From assembly GCF_000308575.1 (NCBI RefSeq), contig NZ_BAFZ01000083.1:1-64000 (forward strand): a stretch of 64,000 nt of DNA, written 5' to 3'. Under the pieces are notes generated by a model. The model was not told the origin of the DNA, ran no database searches, and saw only the letters and a list, made by a program, of their open reading frames with translations. Made by a program: the position numbers and the translations under genes. Shown here piece by piece: positions 7,913-16,592 of the stretch. Source of the DNA: Nocardia exalbida NBRC 100660 (GTDB taxonomy: Bacteria > Actinomycetota > Actinomycetes > Mycobacteriales > Mycobacteriaceae). Positions within the stretch are counted from its first letter, which is position 1; each line of letters opens with the position of its first letter.

Positions 7913-10066
7913 TCAGGACATCCCGGGGAGGAAGTGGACAACGAGGTCGATGAGTTTGATGCCGAGGAACGGCGCGATGACGCCGCCGAGCCCGTAGACG
8001 GTGAGATTTCGGCTGAGCAACTTCGACGCGTGGGACGGCCGGTAGCGCACCCCGCGCAGCGCGAGCGGGATGAGCGCCACGATGACGAGGGCGTTGAAGA
8101 TCACCGCCGACAGGATCGCCGACTGCGGACTGGCCAGGCGCATCACATTGAGCCGGTCCAGACCGGGGAACAGCGTCACGAACAGCGCCGGAATGATGGC
8201 GAAGTACTTGGCGATGTCGTTGGCGATGGAGAACGTGGTCAGTGCGCCGCGGGTGATCAGCAACTGCTTGCCGATCTCCACGATCTCGATCAGCTTGGTC
8301 GGATCGGAGTCCAGATCGACCATGTTGCCCGCCTCCTTGGCGGCCGAGGTGCCGGTGTTCATCGCGACGCCCACGTCGGCCTGCGCCAGCGCGGGCGCGT
8401 CGTTGGTGCCGTCACCGGTCATCGCGACCAGCCGTCCGCCCTCCTGTTCCCGCTTGATCAGCGCCAGCTTGTCCTCCGGCGTCGCCTCGGCGAGGAAGTC
8501 GTCGACCCCGGCCGCGTCGGCGATCGCCCGGGCCGTCAACGGATTGTCACCGGTGATCATCACGGTCCGGATGCCCATCCGGCGCATCTCGTCGAACCGT
8601 TCACGCATCCCCTGCTTCACCACGTCCTCGAGCTGGATCACCCCCAGCACGCGCGCGACGCCGTCGGCTACCCGGCCCACGACCAGCGGCGTACCGCCGG
8701 CCGCGGAGATGCCGTCGACGGTCGCGCCGAGTTCGCCGGGCACCGCACCGCCCTGGGCCCGCACCCAGTCGGTGACCGCGCCCGCCGCGCCCTTGCGCAA
8801 CCGGCGGCCGTCCAGGTCGACGCCCGACATCCGGGTCTGCGCGGTGAACTCGACCCACCGCGCGTGGGCCAACTCGCCTGCCGTCCGCTCCCGCAGCCCA
8901 TGGGTCTGCTTGGCGTGGACGACGATGGAGCGGCCTTCCGGCGTCTCGTCGGCCAGGCTGGAAAGCTGTGCGGCGTCGGCCAATTCGTCCTCGCTCACGC
9001 CGGGCACCGGGACGAAGTTCGTGGCCTGTCGATTGCCGAGGGTGATGGTGCCGGTCTTGTCCAGCAGCAGCGTGTTCACATCGCCCGCGGCCTCGACGGC
9101 ACGACCGGACATGGCGAGCACGTTGCGCTGCACCAGGCGATCCATGCCCGCGATGCCGATCGCCGAGAGCAGCGCGCCGATGGTCGTGGGTATCAGGCAC
9201 ACCAGCAGCGAGACCAGCACGATGCCGGTGACGCCGTGCGTGTCCAGCGCCGTGCTGTCCGGCGCCCCCGGATTGTTCGACTTGCTGAAGATCGCCATCG
9301 GCTGCAGGGTGACGACCGCGAAGACGAAGATGATCGTCAGCGCCGCCAGCAGGATGTTCAGCGCGATCTCGTTCGGGGTCTTCTGCCTGCTCGCGCCCTC
9401 CACCAGCGCGATCATCTTGTCGATGAAGCTGCGCCCCGGCTCCTGGGTTATCCGCACGACGATCCGGTCCGACAGCACGGTGGTGCCGCCGGTCACCGCC
9501 GACCGGTCACCGCCGGATTCCCGGATCACCGGCGCGGATTCACCGGTGATCGCCGACTCGTCGACCGAGGCGATGCCTTCCACGACGTCGCCATCGCCCG
9601 GGATCACCTGCCCGGCCTCGACCAGGACGTGATCGCCGCGGCGCAGTCCCGCAGCGGCGACGCGCTCCTCGACCACCCGCGCGCCCGGCGACCACTCGAC
9701 CAGCCGCCGTGCGACGGTGTCGGTCTTCGCCTTGCGCAGTGTGTCGGCTTGCGCCTTGCCGCGCCCCTCCGCGACCGCCTCGGCCAGATTCGCGAAGATC
9801 ACCGTGAGCCACAGCCACACGACGATCGCCCAGGCGAAAAAGGACGGATCCGTCAGTGTGAGCACGGTCGACCACACCGCGCCCAGCTCGACGATGAGCA
9901 TCACCGGGTTGCGCCACAGGGTGCGCGGATCGAGCTTGCGGAGCGCGTCCGGCAACGAGGTCAGCAGCGTCCTCGGATCGAGCACTCCCCCGGGGACGCT
10001 CTCGCCCCGCCGCCGCTCGGGCTCGGCATGCGCCGAAACCTTCTCATCCATCACAGAACTGGACAT
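7913..10066 (-). CDS. kdpB: Potassium-transporting ATPase ATP-binding subunit KdpB
   Basis: 717-residue P-type ATPase subunit that hydrolyses ATP to drive potassium uptake through KdpA. Visible: the TGES actuator motif (SAITGESAPVI), phosphorylation motif DKTGTITLGN with Asp336, the nucleotide-domain KGAAGAV, and the hinge motif TGDGTNDAPALAQADVG. Several membrane helices match the family layout. Length is normal (~680-720). It starts one base after the kdpA stop and ends one base before kdpC, as expected of a tightly coupled operon. The first residues are variable; ATG at 10051 (MDEKVSAH) is a possible alternative start. Confidence 0.97.
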   Translation of the reverse strand: MSSSVMDEKVSAHAEPERRRGESVPGGVLDPRTLLTSLPDALRKLDPRTLWRNPVMLIVELGAVWSTVLTLTDPSFFAWAIVVWLWLTVIFANLAEAVAEGRGKAQADTLRKAKTDTVARRLVEWSPGARVVEERVAAAGLRRGDHVLVEAGQVIPGDGDVVEGIASVDESAITGESAPVIRESGGDRSAVTGGTTVLSDRIVVRITQEPGRSFIDKMIALVEGASRQKTPNEIALNILLAALTIIFVFAVVTLQPMAIFSKSNNPGAPDSTALDTHGVTGIVLVSLLVCLIPTTIGALLSAIGIAGMDRLVQRNVLAMSGRAVEAAGDVNTLLLDKTGTITLGNRQATNFVPVPGVSEDELADAAQLSSLADETPEGRSIVVHAKQTHGLRERTAGELAHARWVEFTAQTRMSGVDLDGRRLRKGAAGAVTDWVRAQGGAVPGELGATVDGISAAGGTPLVVGRVADGVARVLGVIQLEDVVKQGMRERFDEMRRMGIRTVMITGDNPLTARAIADAAGVDDFLAEATPEDKLALIKREQEGGRLVAMTGDGTNDAPALAQADVGVAMNTGTSAAKEAGNMVDLDSDPTKLIEIVEIGKQLLITRGALTTFSIANDIAKYFAIIPALFVTLFPGLDRLNVMRLASPQSAILSAVIFNALVIVALIPLALRGVRYRPSHASKLLSRNLTVYGLGGVIAPFLGIKLIDLVVHFLPGMS

Positions 10067-10067
10067 G

Positions 10068-11738
10068 TCAGTGGATTCCTTCGGCGAGCGGCCCGAGCGC
10101 CAGCGCGGGCAGGAAGGTGAGCGCGACCAGGATCACCGTCACGCCGACGACCATGCCGACGAACTGCGGCCGGTGCGTCGGCAGCGTGCCGATCGACGCG
10201 GGGGTGGTGCCCTGCCGGGCCAGTGAACCGGCCAGCGCGAGCACGAAGATGATCGGCAGAAAGCGGCCGAAGAGCATGGCGAGACCGAGTGCGGTGTTGT
10301 ACCACTCGGTGTTGCCGGTCAGGCCCGCGAAAGCGGAGCCGTTGTTGTTGGCGGCTGAGGTGAACGCGTACAACACCTCCGACAGACCGTGCGGCCCGGT
10401 ATTCAGCATGCTCGCGCGCGGGCCCGGCATCGCCATGGCGGCGGCGGTGCCGACCAGCACGATCAGCGGGCTGATCAGGAAATAGGATGCCGCGAGCTTG
10501 ATCTCGCGCGGCGTGATCTTCTTGCCCAAGTACTCCGGGGTGCGCCCGACCATGAGACCCGCGACGAACACGGTGATCACCGCGAGTATCAGCATGCCGT
10601 ACAGACCCGATCCGGTGCCGCCCGGCGCGACCTCCCCCAGCTGCATATCGAACATCGTCATCAATCCGCCGAGGCTGGTGTAGGAGTCGTGGAACGAGTC
10701 GACGGCTCCGGTGGAGGTCAGTGTCGTCGAGGCGGCGAAGGTCGCCGAATTCGCCACGCCGAAGCGCTGTTCGGCGCCCTCCATGGACGCGCCGATCGCG
10801 GTCGGCACAGTGCCGTGGTGCTGGAGCTGGAAAAGATTGGTCGACGCGACACTGATCAGTGCGATCGTCCCCATCACCGCGACGATCGCGTAGCCCTGCT
10901 TGCGGCTGCCCACCATCCGGCCGAAGGTGCGCGGCAGCGAAAAGCTGATCACCAGCAGCAGGAAGATCTCCATCCAGTTGGTCCAGGCAGCCGGGTTCTC
11001 GAAGGGGTGCGCGGAGTTGGCGTTGTAGAATCCGCCGCCGTTGGTGCCCAGTTCCTTGATCACCTCTTGGCTGGCGACCGGCCCACCGGTGATCGTCTGC
11101 TCGGTGCCGTTCAGGGTCTGCGCCACCTGATCGTGCAGGTGGAAGTTCTGGATCACACCGCCCGCCACCAGCACGACCGCGAACACGAACGCGATCGGCA
11201 GCAGGATGCGCAGCGTGCCGCGCACCAGATCCACCCAGAAGTTCCCGAGGTCTCCGGTGTGCCTGCGGGCGAAACCGCGCACCAGCGCAACCGCCACGGC
11301 CATGCCGACCGCCGCCGAGACGAAGTTCTGCACGGCGAGCCCGGCCATCTGCACCAGGTGCCCCTGGGTGGATTCACCGGAGTAGTTCTGCCAGTTGGTG
11401 TTCGTCACGAAACTGACCGCGGTGTTCCAGGCCAGCGCGGGCGTCATCGTGGTGCTCGGATCGTTCAGGTGCAGCGGCAATCGGCCTTGCAGGAGTTGGA
11501 AGAAGAACAGGAAGAGAATGCCGACCGCCGAGAAGGCCAGCACACTGCGTGCGTACACCGGCCACGGCTGCTCGACTTCCGGTTGCGCGCCGATCGCGCG
11601 GTAGACGAGGCGTTCGGCCCGAGAGTGTCTTCGCCCCTCGTACACCCGGTACATGTAATCCCCCAGCGGCACGTGCACCAGCGCGAGCGCCAGGATCAGG
11701 GCCGCCACGAAAACGGCCCCGGCGGTGGTCGTGCTCAC
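10068..11738 (-). CDS. kdpA: Potassium-transporting ATPase potassium-binding subunit KdpA
   Basis: 556 residues, about ten membrane helices: the potassium channel-like subunit of KdpFABC. Filter-like segments are visible, such as VTNTNWQNYSGE, LGTNGGGFYNANSAHPFENP, DSFHDSYTSLGG and SAANNNGSAFAGL. It starts with GTG at 11738, immediately after the kdpF stop codon, without any spacer, so translation is likely coupled. Length matches the family. Confidence 0.97.
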   Translation of the reverse strand: MSTTTAGAVFVAALILALALVHVPLGDYMYRVYEGRRHSRAERLVYRAIGAQPEVEQPWPVYARSVLAFSAVGILFLFFFQLLQGRLPLHLNDPSTTMTPALAWNTAVSFVTNTNWQNYSGESTQGHLVQMAGLAVQNFVSAAVGMAVAVALVRGFARRHTGDLGNFWVDLVRGTLRILLPIAFVFAVVLVAGGVIQNFHLHDQVAQTLNGTEQTITGGPVASQEVIKELGTNGGGFYNANSAHPFENPAAWTNWMEIFLLLVISFSLPRTFGRMVGSRKQGYAIVAVMGTIALISVASTNLFQLQHHGTVPTAIGASMEGAEQRFGVANSATFAASTTLTSTGAVDSFHDSYTSLGGLMTMFDMQLGEVAPGGTGSGLYGMLILAVITVFVAGLMVGRTPEYLGKKITPREIKLAASYFLISPLIVLVGTAAAMAMPGPRASMLNTGPHGLSEVLYAFTSAANNNGSAFAGLTGNTEWYNTALGLAMLFGRFLPIIFVLALAGSLARQGTTPASIGTLPTHRPQFVGMVVGVTVILVALTFLPALALGPLAEGIH

Positions 11739-11825
11739 TCAGAACCTCTCGGGAAACAGCAGCGCCGCGATCAGGTAGATCGCCACGCCGACAGCCAGAA
11801 CCAGGCCGATCCAATTCGCGGTCAC
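11739..11825 (-). CDS. kdpF: KdpF, small membrane subunit of the Kdp pump
   Basis: 28 residues forming one membrane helix, beginning VTANWIGLVLAVGVAIYLI and ending LLFPERF, the typical KdpF pattern. KdpF stabilises the KdpABC complex. The GTG start overlaps the stop of the preceding 27-residue ORF by 4 bases (GTGA) and its own stop abuts the kdpA start. Too short for most gene callers. Confidence 0.9.
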   Translation of the reverse strand: MTANWIGLVLAVGVAIYLIAALLFPERF

Positions 11826-11905
11826 AATTTCTCCACCCCGCGCTGGACCAACCCCAGCAGCGCGAACGCTGCCACGGTGAGCGCGGTGAACACGACGACC
11901 GACAC
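11822..11905 (-). CDS. 27-residue membrane microprotein leading the kdp operon
   Basis: An ORF of 27 residues starting at GTG 11905, preceded by AGAGGGAGG about 10 bases upstream, one of the best ribosome sites in the operon. It begins MSVVVFTALTVAAFALLGL and ends RGVEKL: one hydrophobic helix with a basic tail. Its stop overlaps the kdpF start by 4 bases. From its place it may be an additional small subunit of the pump or a leader peptide coupling translation into kdpF. I recall similar short ORFs upstream of kdpF in other actinobacteria, but cannot check this here. Not a second KdpF: it lacks the WxGLxL...PERF pattern. Confidence 0.7.
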   Translation of the reverse strand: MSVVVFTALTVAAFALLGLVQRGVEKL

Positions 11906-12204
11906 GACTCCACAACCTCCCTCTGCGCGCCGGGACGCGGCGCATCAGAGCGAGTGAACCGCCCGTCCGGCCCCGCCGGCCGGTTCCTGACGACTTCTTG
12001 ATGCTCCGCCGCCGGGCATTTGCGCTTCGTTGACGGCCGCGCGACGGCCCGCAAGTAACCCGTCAAGGAATCCCGGTGAACCGTCAGCACACCGTAAAGA
12101 TCGAGGTCGGTGGGTCCGGCGGCGGTAGAAGTGGAGAGCCGGCCCACGCGGACCACTCCAGCGCGACCGGCGCCGAACGGCCGGGAGAGAAGAGAGGGAT
12201 CGCA
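11906..12204. promoter_or_regulatory. Divergent promoter region between kdpFABC and the kdpDE side
   Basis: About 300 bases separating the leftward kdp operon from a rightward small membrane-protein gene. No gene is evident. A TTGACG (minus strand, 12066-12061) could be a -35 element for the kdp operon, though I do not see a matching -10. In characterised systems KdpE binds here; no clear KdpE box could be defined by eye. Confidence 0.4.
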
Positions 12205-12330
12205 ATGTCGGTAGTCGTCCTCGTCGCCACATTCGTCTGCTGCGCGCTGGCCATCCGCGCGCTCGGCACTCGTGAACAGACGCGGCGGCCCCTACCGGTC
12301 ATGATCGAGGCGGACGATGCGCGCCGGTGA
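12205..12330 (+). CDS. 41-residue single-span membrane protein upstream of kdpD
   Basis: Starts at ATG 12205 after AGAGAGGGATCGCA. The N-terminal half, MSVVVLVATFVCCALAIRAL, is one hydrophobic helix with two adjacent cysteines; the rest is polar (GTREQTRRPLPV...). It lies 102 bases before kdpD on the same strand and probably shares its transcript. No family recognised. Its first five residues (MSVVV) match those of the microprotein on the other side of the divergent promoter; this may be coincidence. Short, so existence as a protein is moderately sure. Confidence 0.6.
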   Translation: MSVVVLVATFVCCALAIRALGTREQTRRPLPVMIEADDARR

Positions 12331-12432
12331 CGTGGACCGGCGACGCGGCGCGGCAGCACCGTGCCCGTGGCAGCACGCCGTGGTGATCGAGCCTTGTGCG
12401 GCCCCGGCAGCGCGACGCGCGATGATGAACAC

Positions 12433-14979
12433 GTGAAACGCGGTCAGCTGCGTATCTACCTCGGCGCCGCGCCGGGAGTCGGCAAGACCTACGCCATGCT
12501 CGGCGAGGCGCACCGGCGACTGGAACGCGGCCGCGATGTGGTGGCCGGGGTGGTCGAAACCCACGGCAGGGAGAAGACCGCGAGGATGCTCGACGGCATC
12601 GAACGAATACCGCCGAAGTCGATCGAGTACCGCGGCAGCACGTTCGCGGAACTCGACGTCGAGGCGGTACTACGGCGTGCGCCCGCGGTGGTGCTGGTCG
12701 ACGAGCTGGCGCACACCAACGCCCCCGGAAGCATCCACGAGAAGCGCTGGCAGGACGTGGCGGAACTGCTCGACGCGGGCATCGACGTGATTTCCACGGT
12801 CAACGTGCAGCATCTGGACAGCCTCAACGACGTCGTGGAGCGGATCACCGGCATCCAGCAGCGCGAAACCGTGCCGGACGCGGTGGTACGCGGGGCGGAC
12901 CAGGTCGAGCTGGTCGATATCACCCCGGAAGCGCTGCGGCGCAGACTTTCGCACGGCAACGTGTACGCCGCCGAGAAGATCGACGCGGCGTTGCGCAACT
13001 ATTTCCGCGCGGGAAACCTCACGGCGCTGCGTGAATTGGCGTTGCTCTGGCTGGCCGACCAGGTGGACGCCGCACTGGCGGCCTACCGCACCGACCACCA
13101 CATCACCGAGCTGTGGGAGGCACGCGAGCGGGTCGTGGTGGCGGTGACCGGTGGTCCGGAATCGGAGACCATCGTGCGCCGGGCCGGCCGGATCGCCGCC
13201 AAATCCAGTGCCGACCTCGTGGTCGTGCATGTGGTACGCGGCGACGGCTTGGCCGGGGTGTCCACCGAGCGGCTGGCGCGGCTGCGTGAACTGGCGGCCG
13301 GTCTGGGCGCCTCGCTGCACACCGTCACCGGCGAGGACGTGCCCACCGCGTTGCTCGAGTTCGCCCACGAGGCGAACGCGACCCAGCTCGTGCTCGGCAC
13401 GTCACGCCGCTCCCGTTGGGCACGGATCTTCGACGAGGGCATCGGCTCCGCCGTCGTGCAGCGCTCTGGCAAGATCGACGTGCACATGGTGACGCACGAG
13501 CAGGCCCACTGCGGGCTGCGGTACTCGGCGCTGCACCCGCGCCGCCCCGTGGCCGCCTGGCTCGCGGCCGTGCTGGTGCCCGCGCTGGTCTGCGCGCTGG
13601 GCGCCGCGTACCTCGACGACGTGCTGGATCTCGGCGGCATCAGCGCCGTGTTCGTCGTGGGTGTGGTCGCGGTGGCATTGCTCGGCGGCGTGGTGCCCGC
13701 GTCGTTCTCGGCCCTGCTGTCCGGCCTGCTGTTGAACTGGTTCTTCGCGCCGCCGCGCTACAGCCTGACCATCGCCGAGCCGAACAGCTTCATCACCGTG
13801 GTGGTGCTGCTCATCGTCGCCGTCGCGGTGGCGGCGCTGGTCGATCTGGCCGCGAAACGAACCGGCCAGGCGCGCAAGGCATCCCGGCAAGCCGAACTGC
13901 TCACCATGTTCTCCGGCGCCATCCTGCACGGCGCGGATCTGCCCCGGCTGCTCGAACAGATCAGAGAGGTCTTCGCGCAGCGCGCGGTCTGCCTGGTGTC
14001 GGGTGACCGGATGCTCGCCGAAGTGGGTGCCGACCCGCCGCGGAGCCCCTCGGACGCGGACACCGTGGTCGAGGCCGGCGATGGGGGTCACCGGCTGCTG
14101 CTGGCGGGCCGACCGCTGGCGGCGGCGGACCGGCCGGTGCTCAACGCGGTCACCAACCAGGCCGTCGCCCTGGTGCGGCAGGCGCGCCTGGCCGAGGAGG
14201 CCGGCGCCGCCGCGGCCCTGCTGGAGGCCGATCGCCTGCGGCGGGCGTTGCTCTCGGCGGTCGGTCACGACCTGCGCACTCCGCTGGCCGGCGCCAAAGC
14301 GGCGGTGTCCAGCCTGCGCAGCGACGACATCGAGTTCTCCCCGCAGGACACCGCCGAACTGCTGGAGACGATCGAGGAATCGGTGGACCAGCTCACCGCG
14401 CTGGTCGGCAATCTGCTGGATTCTTCCCGGCTCGCGGTCGGCGTCGTCACCCCGCGACTGCGGCGGGTCTACCTGGACGAGGCGGTGCACCGCGCGCTGG
14501 TGAGCGTCGGGATGGGTGCGCGCGGACTGCGCCGCGCCGCGATGGACCGGGTCCGCATCGAGGTCGGCGACGTGTCGGTGCGCGCCGACAGCGGTCTGCT
14601 GGAACGCGTACTGGCCAACCTGATCGACAACGCGCTGCGGCACGCGCCACGCGCGGGCACGGTCCGGGTCACCGCGGAACGGGCGGGCGAGCGGGTCTCG
14701 ATCGCCGTCGTCGACACCGGTCCCGGCGTGCCGCAAGGTACCGAGGAGCAGCTGTTCGAACCGTTCCAGCGCCTCGGGGACCGGGACAACACCACCGGAG
14801 TCGGGCTCGGCCTGTCGGTGGTGCGCGGGTTCGTCGAAGCGATGGGCGGCACCGTGCACGCCGAGCCCACCCCCGGCGGAGGATTGACCATGCTGGTCGA
14901 CTTGCCCGGCGGCGAGCCGCCGGACGTGGACGGCACGGGCGACGGCGCAGCGCACGAAACGACGCGCGCGGGTGAGTGA
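12433..14979 (+). CDS. kdpD: Osmosensitive potassium channel histidine kinase KdpD
   Basis: 848-residue membrane sensor kinase controlling kdp expression. Domains: KdpD N-terminal domain with Walker-like GAAPGVGKT at 11-19 and VLVDELAHTNAPG; a universal-stress-protein-like domain (about 235-350, GTSRRSRWARIFDEG); a membrane block of hydrophobic helices (about 370-485); a GAF-like linker; HisKA with phospho-acceptor His612 in VGHDLRTPLAGAK; and HATPase with NLIDNALRHAP, DTGPGVP and TGVGLGLSVVRG. GTG 12433 was preferred over an in-frame start at 12361 because VKRGQLRIYLGAAPG is the family N terminus. kdpE follows directly. Confidence 0.95.
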   Translation: MKRGQLRIYLGAAPGVGKTYAMLGEAHRRLERGRDVVAGVVETHGREKTARMLDGIERIPPKSIEYRGSTFAELDVEAVLRRAPAVVLVDELAHTNAPGSIHEKRWQDVAELLDAGIDVISTVNVQHLDSLNDVVERITGIQQRETVPDAVVRGADQVELVDITPEALRRRLSHGNVYAAEKIDAALRNYFRAGNLTALRELALLWLADQVDAALAAYRTDHHITELWEARERVVVAVTGGPESETIVRRAGRIAAKSSADLVVVHVVRGDGLAGVSTERLARLRELAAGLGASLHTVTGEDVPTALLEFAHEANATQLVLGTSRRSRWARIFDEGIGSAVVQRSGKIDVHMVTHEQAHCGLRYSALHPRRPVAAWLAAVLVPALVCALGAAYLDDVLDLGGISAVFVVGVVAVALLGGVVPASFSALLSGLLLNWFFAPPRYSLTIAEPNSFITVVVLLIVAVAVAALVDLAAKRTGQARKASRQAELLTMFSGAILHGADLPRLLEQIREVFAQRAVCLVSGDRMLAEVGADPPRSPSDADTVVEAGDGGHRLLLAGRPLAAADRPVLNAVTNQAVALVRQARLAEEAGAAAALLEADRLRRALLSAVGHDLRTPLAGAKAAVSSLRSDDIEFSPQDTAELLETIEESVDQLTALVGNLLDSSRLAVGVVTPRLRRVYLDEAVHRALVSVGMGARGLRRAAMDRVRIEVGDVSVRADSGLLERVLANLIDNALRHAPRAGTVRVTAERAGERVSIAVVDTGPGVPQGTEEQLFEPFQRLGDRDNTTGVGLGLSVVRGFVEAMGGTVHAEPTPGGGLTMLVDLPGGEPPDVDGTGDGAAHETTRAGE

Positions 14980-15012
14980 GGTGTCCGGGTGACGACACAG
15001 GAGGCGGCGGTT

Positions 15013-15717
15013 GTGACGAAGACGCCCGAGGCGATGGCGACGAAGGTGCTCGTGGTCGACGACGAACCGCAGATCGTGCGCGCGCTGCGGATCAACCTGT
15101 CGGTCCGTGGCTACGAGGTGATCACCGCCGCGACCGGTGGCGCGGGTCTGCGCGCGGCCGCCGACCGGCACCCGGACGTCGTGATCCTCGACCTCGGCCT
15201 GCCGGACATGGACGGCATCGAGGTGCTCGCGGGATTGCGCGGCTGGACCTCGGCGCCGGTGATCGTGCTGTCGGCGCGGACGGATTCCGCCGACAAGGTC
15301 GAAGCGCTGGATGCGGGCGCCGACGACTACGTGACCAAACCGTTCGGCATGGACGAGCTGCTGGCCCGGCTACGGGCCGCCGTCCGGCGCGGCGCCACCG
15401 ATTCCGACGCCTCGGCGCCCGTGGTGACCACCGACTCGTTCACCGTCGACCTGGCCGCCAAGAGGGTCACCAAGCGAGGCCATACCGTGCACCTCACGCC
15501 CACCGAGTGGGGCATGCTCGAGATGCTGGTCCGCAATCGCGGCAAGCTGGTCGGGCGGCGCGAACTGCTGCGCGAGGTCTGGGGCCCGTCCTACGCCACC
15601 GAGACCCACTACCTGCGGGTCTATCTGGCGCAATTGCGCCGCAAACTGGAGGACGATCCGTCGCACCCGAAGCATCTGCTCACCGAGGCGGGCATGGGTT
15701 ACCGGTTCCAGGAGTAA
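15013..15717 (+). CDS. kdpE: KDP operon response regulator KdpE
   Basis: OmpR/PhoB-type response regulator, partner of KdpD. Receiver domain with acidic pair DDE near residue 16, phospho-acceptor Asp60 in VVILDLGLPDMDG and the conserved Lys in DDYVTKPF; C-terminal winged helix with LTPTEWGMLEMLVRN and ETHYLRVYLAQLRRKLE. Start at GTG 15013 is preferred because AGGAGG lies 8 bases upstream (14999-15004); GTG 14989 in the same frame would add eight residues. It follows kdpD after a short gap on the same strand, so they are co-transcribed. Confidence 0.94.
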   Translation: MTKTPEAMATKVLVVDDEPQIVRALRINLSVRGYEVITAATGGAGLRAAADRHPDVVILDLGLPDMDGIEVLAGLRGWTSAPVIVLSARTDSADKVEALDAGADDYVTKPFGMDELLARLRAAVRRGATDSDASAPVVTTDSFTVDLAAKRVTKRGHTVHLTPTEWGMLEMLVRNRGKLVGRRELLREVWGPSYATETHYLRVYLAQLRRKLEDDPSHPKHLLTEAGMGYRFQE

Positions 15718-15815
15718 TCCCGGCCACGGGCCGCCGACGGCGCGGAATGGCGCGACGGGGCACGGCGTTGCCAGGCGCGCGAGTTGATTGCGACGACAAT
15801 GGCAGGATCGAACCC

Positions 15816-16283
15816 ATGGCTGAACACACCGCTACACCCGTCACCGCCACCGCGGCGCCGAGCGCGCCGGAGCCCACCACGCTGTGGGTCGAGCGCACCG
15901 GACCCAGGGCCTACACCGGACGCAGCTCCCGTGGCGCCGAGGTCCTGATCGGTTCGCAGGGCGTTCCCGGTGTGTTCACCCCCGGCGAGCTGCTGAAGAT
16001 CGCGCTGGCCGCCTGCTCCGGCCTGAGCGCGGACTTCCCGCTGTCGCGCAAACTCGGCGACAACTTCGACGCGACCATCCGCGTCTCCGGCGACGCCGAC
16101 CGGGAGAACGAGGTCTACCCGCAGCTGGACGAAGTGTTCGAACTCGATCTCAGCGAGCTCGACGACGAGGCCCGCGAGCGGTTGCTGGTCACCGTGCAGC
16201 GTGCGATCGACAAGGTCTGCACGGTGGGACGGACGCTGAAGGCGGGATCGAAGGTGACGCTGTCGTTCGACATCGAGGCCTGA
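15816..16283 (+). CDS. OsmC family protein
   Basis: 155 residues with the OsmC/Ohr fold pattern: GTRP-like N-terminal strand region, FTPGELLKIALAACSGLSAD including the resolving-type cysteine in AAC, and a second conserved cysteine in DKVCTVGRTL. Members reduce organic hydroperoxides through two cysteines, both present here. Corresponds to the osmC-like gene that lies next to acyP and smc in mycobacteria. Its stop overlaps the acyP start by one base. A hydroperoxide-detoxifying role is inferred from the family. Confidence 0.88.
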   Translation: MAEHTATPVTATAAPSAPEPTTLWVERTGPRAYTGRSSRGAEVLIGSQGVPGVFTPGELLKIALAACSGLSADFPLSRKLGDNFDATIRVSGDADRENEVYPQLDEVFELDLSELDDEARERLLVTVQRAIDKVCTVGRTLKAGSKVTLSFDIEA

Positions 16284-16561
16284 TGGACGAGGCCGTTCGG
16301 TTGAGCGCCTGGGTGCACGGCCTGGTCCAGGGCGTGGGTTTCCGCTGGTGGACTCGGTCGCGGGCGCTGGAACTGGGGCTGGTCGGGCAGGCGAGGAATG
16401 CCAGGGACGGCCGGGTGCACGTGATCGCCGAGGGACCGCGACCGGCCTGCGAGCGGTTGCTCGCACAGCTACGTTCCGGCGATACTCCTGGTCAGGTCAG
16501 GTTGGTTGTGGAAAGCTGGGAGCCCGCGCGGGGTGATTTGACCGGTTTCGAGGAGCGGTAG
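16283..16561 (+). CDS. acyP: Acylphosphatase
   Basis: 92-residue acylphosphatase hydrolysing carboxyl-phosphate bonds of small acyl phosphates. The active-site loop VQGVGFRWW contains catalytic Arg21, and Asn39 is in the NARDGRV motif; both are present, so it should be active. The ATG overlaps the stop of the osmC-like gene (TGATG), which supports one transcript. In mycobacteria acyP sits directly upstream of smc in the same direction; here the pair is 13.8 kb away and inverted relative to smc. Confidence 0.94.
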   Translation: MDEAVRLSAWVHGLVQGVGFRWWTRSRALELGLVGQARNARDGRVHVIAEGPRPACERLLAQLRSGDTPGQVRLVVESWEPARGDLTGFEER

Positions 16562-16592
16562 TGGTGGTTCGGGCGACGAGGGGGGCACAGCG

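Noticed and set aside
7841..10120. 759-codon plus-strand frame opposite kdpB
   Set aside because: Antisense shadow of kdpB, whose P-type ATPase motifs are complete.
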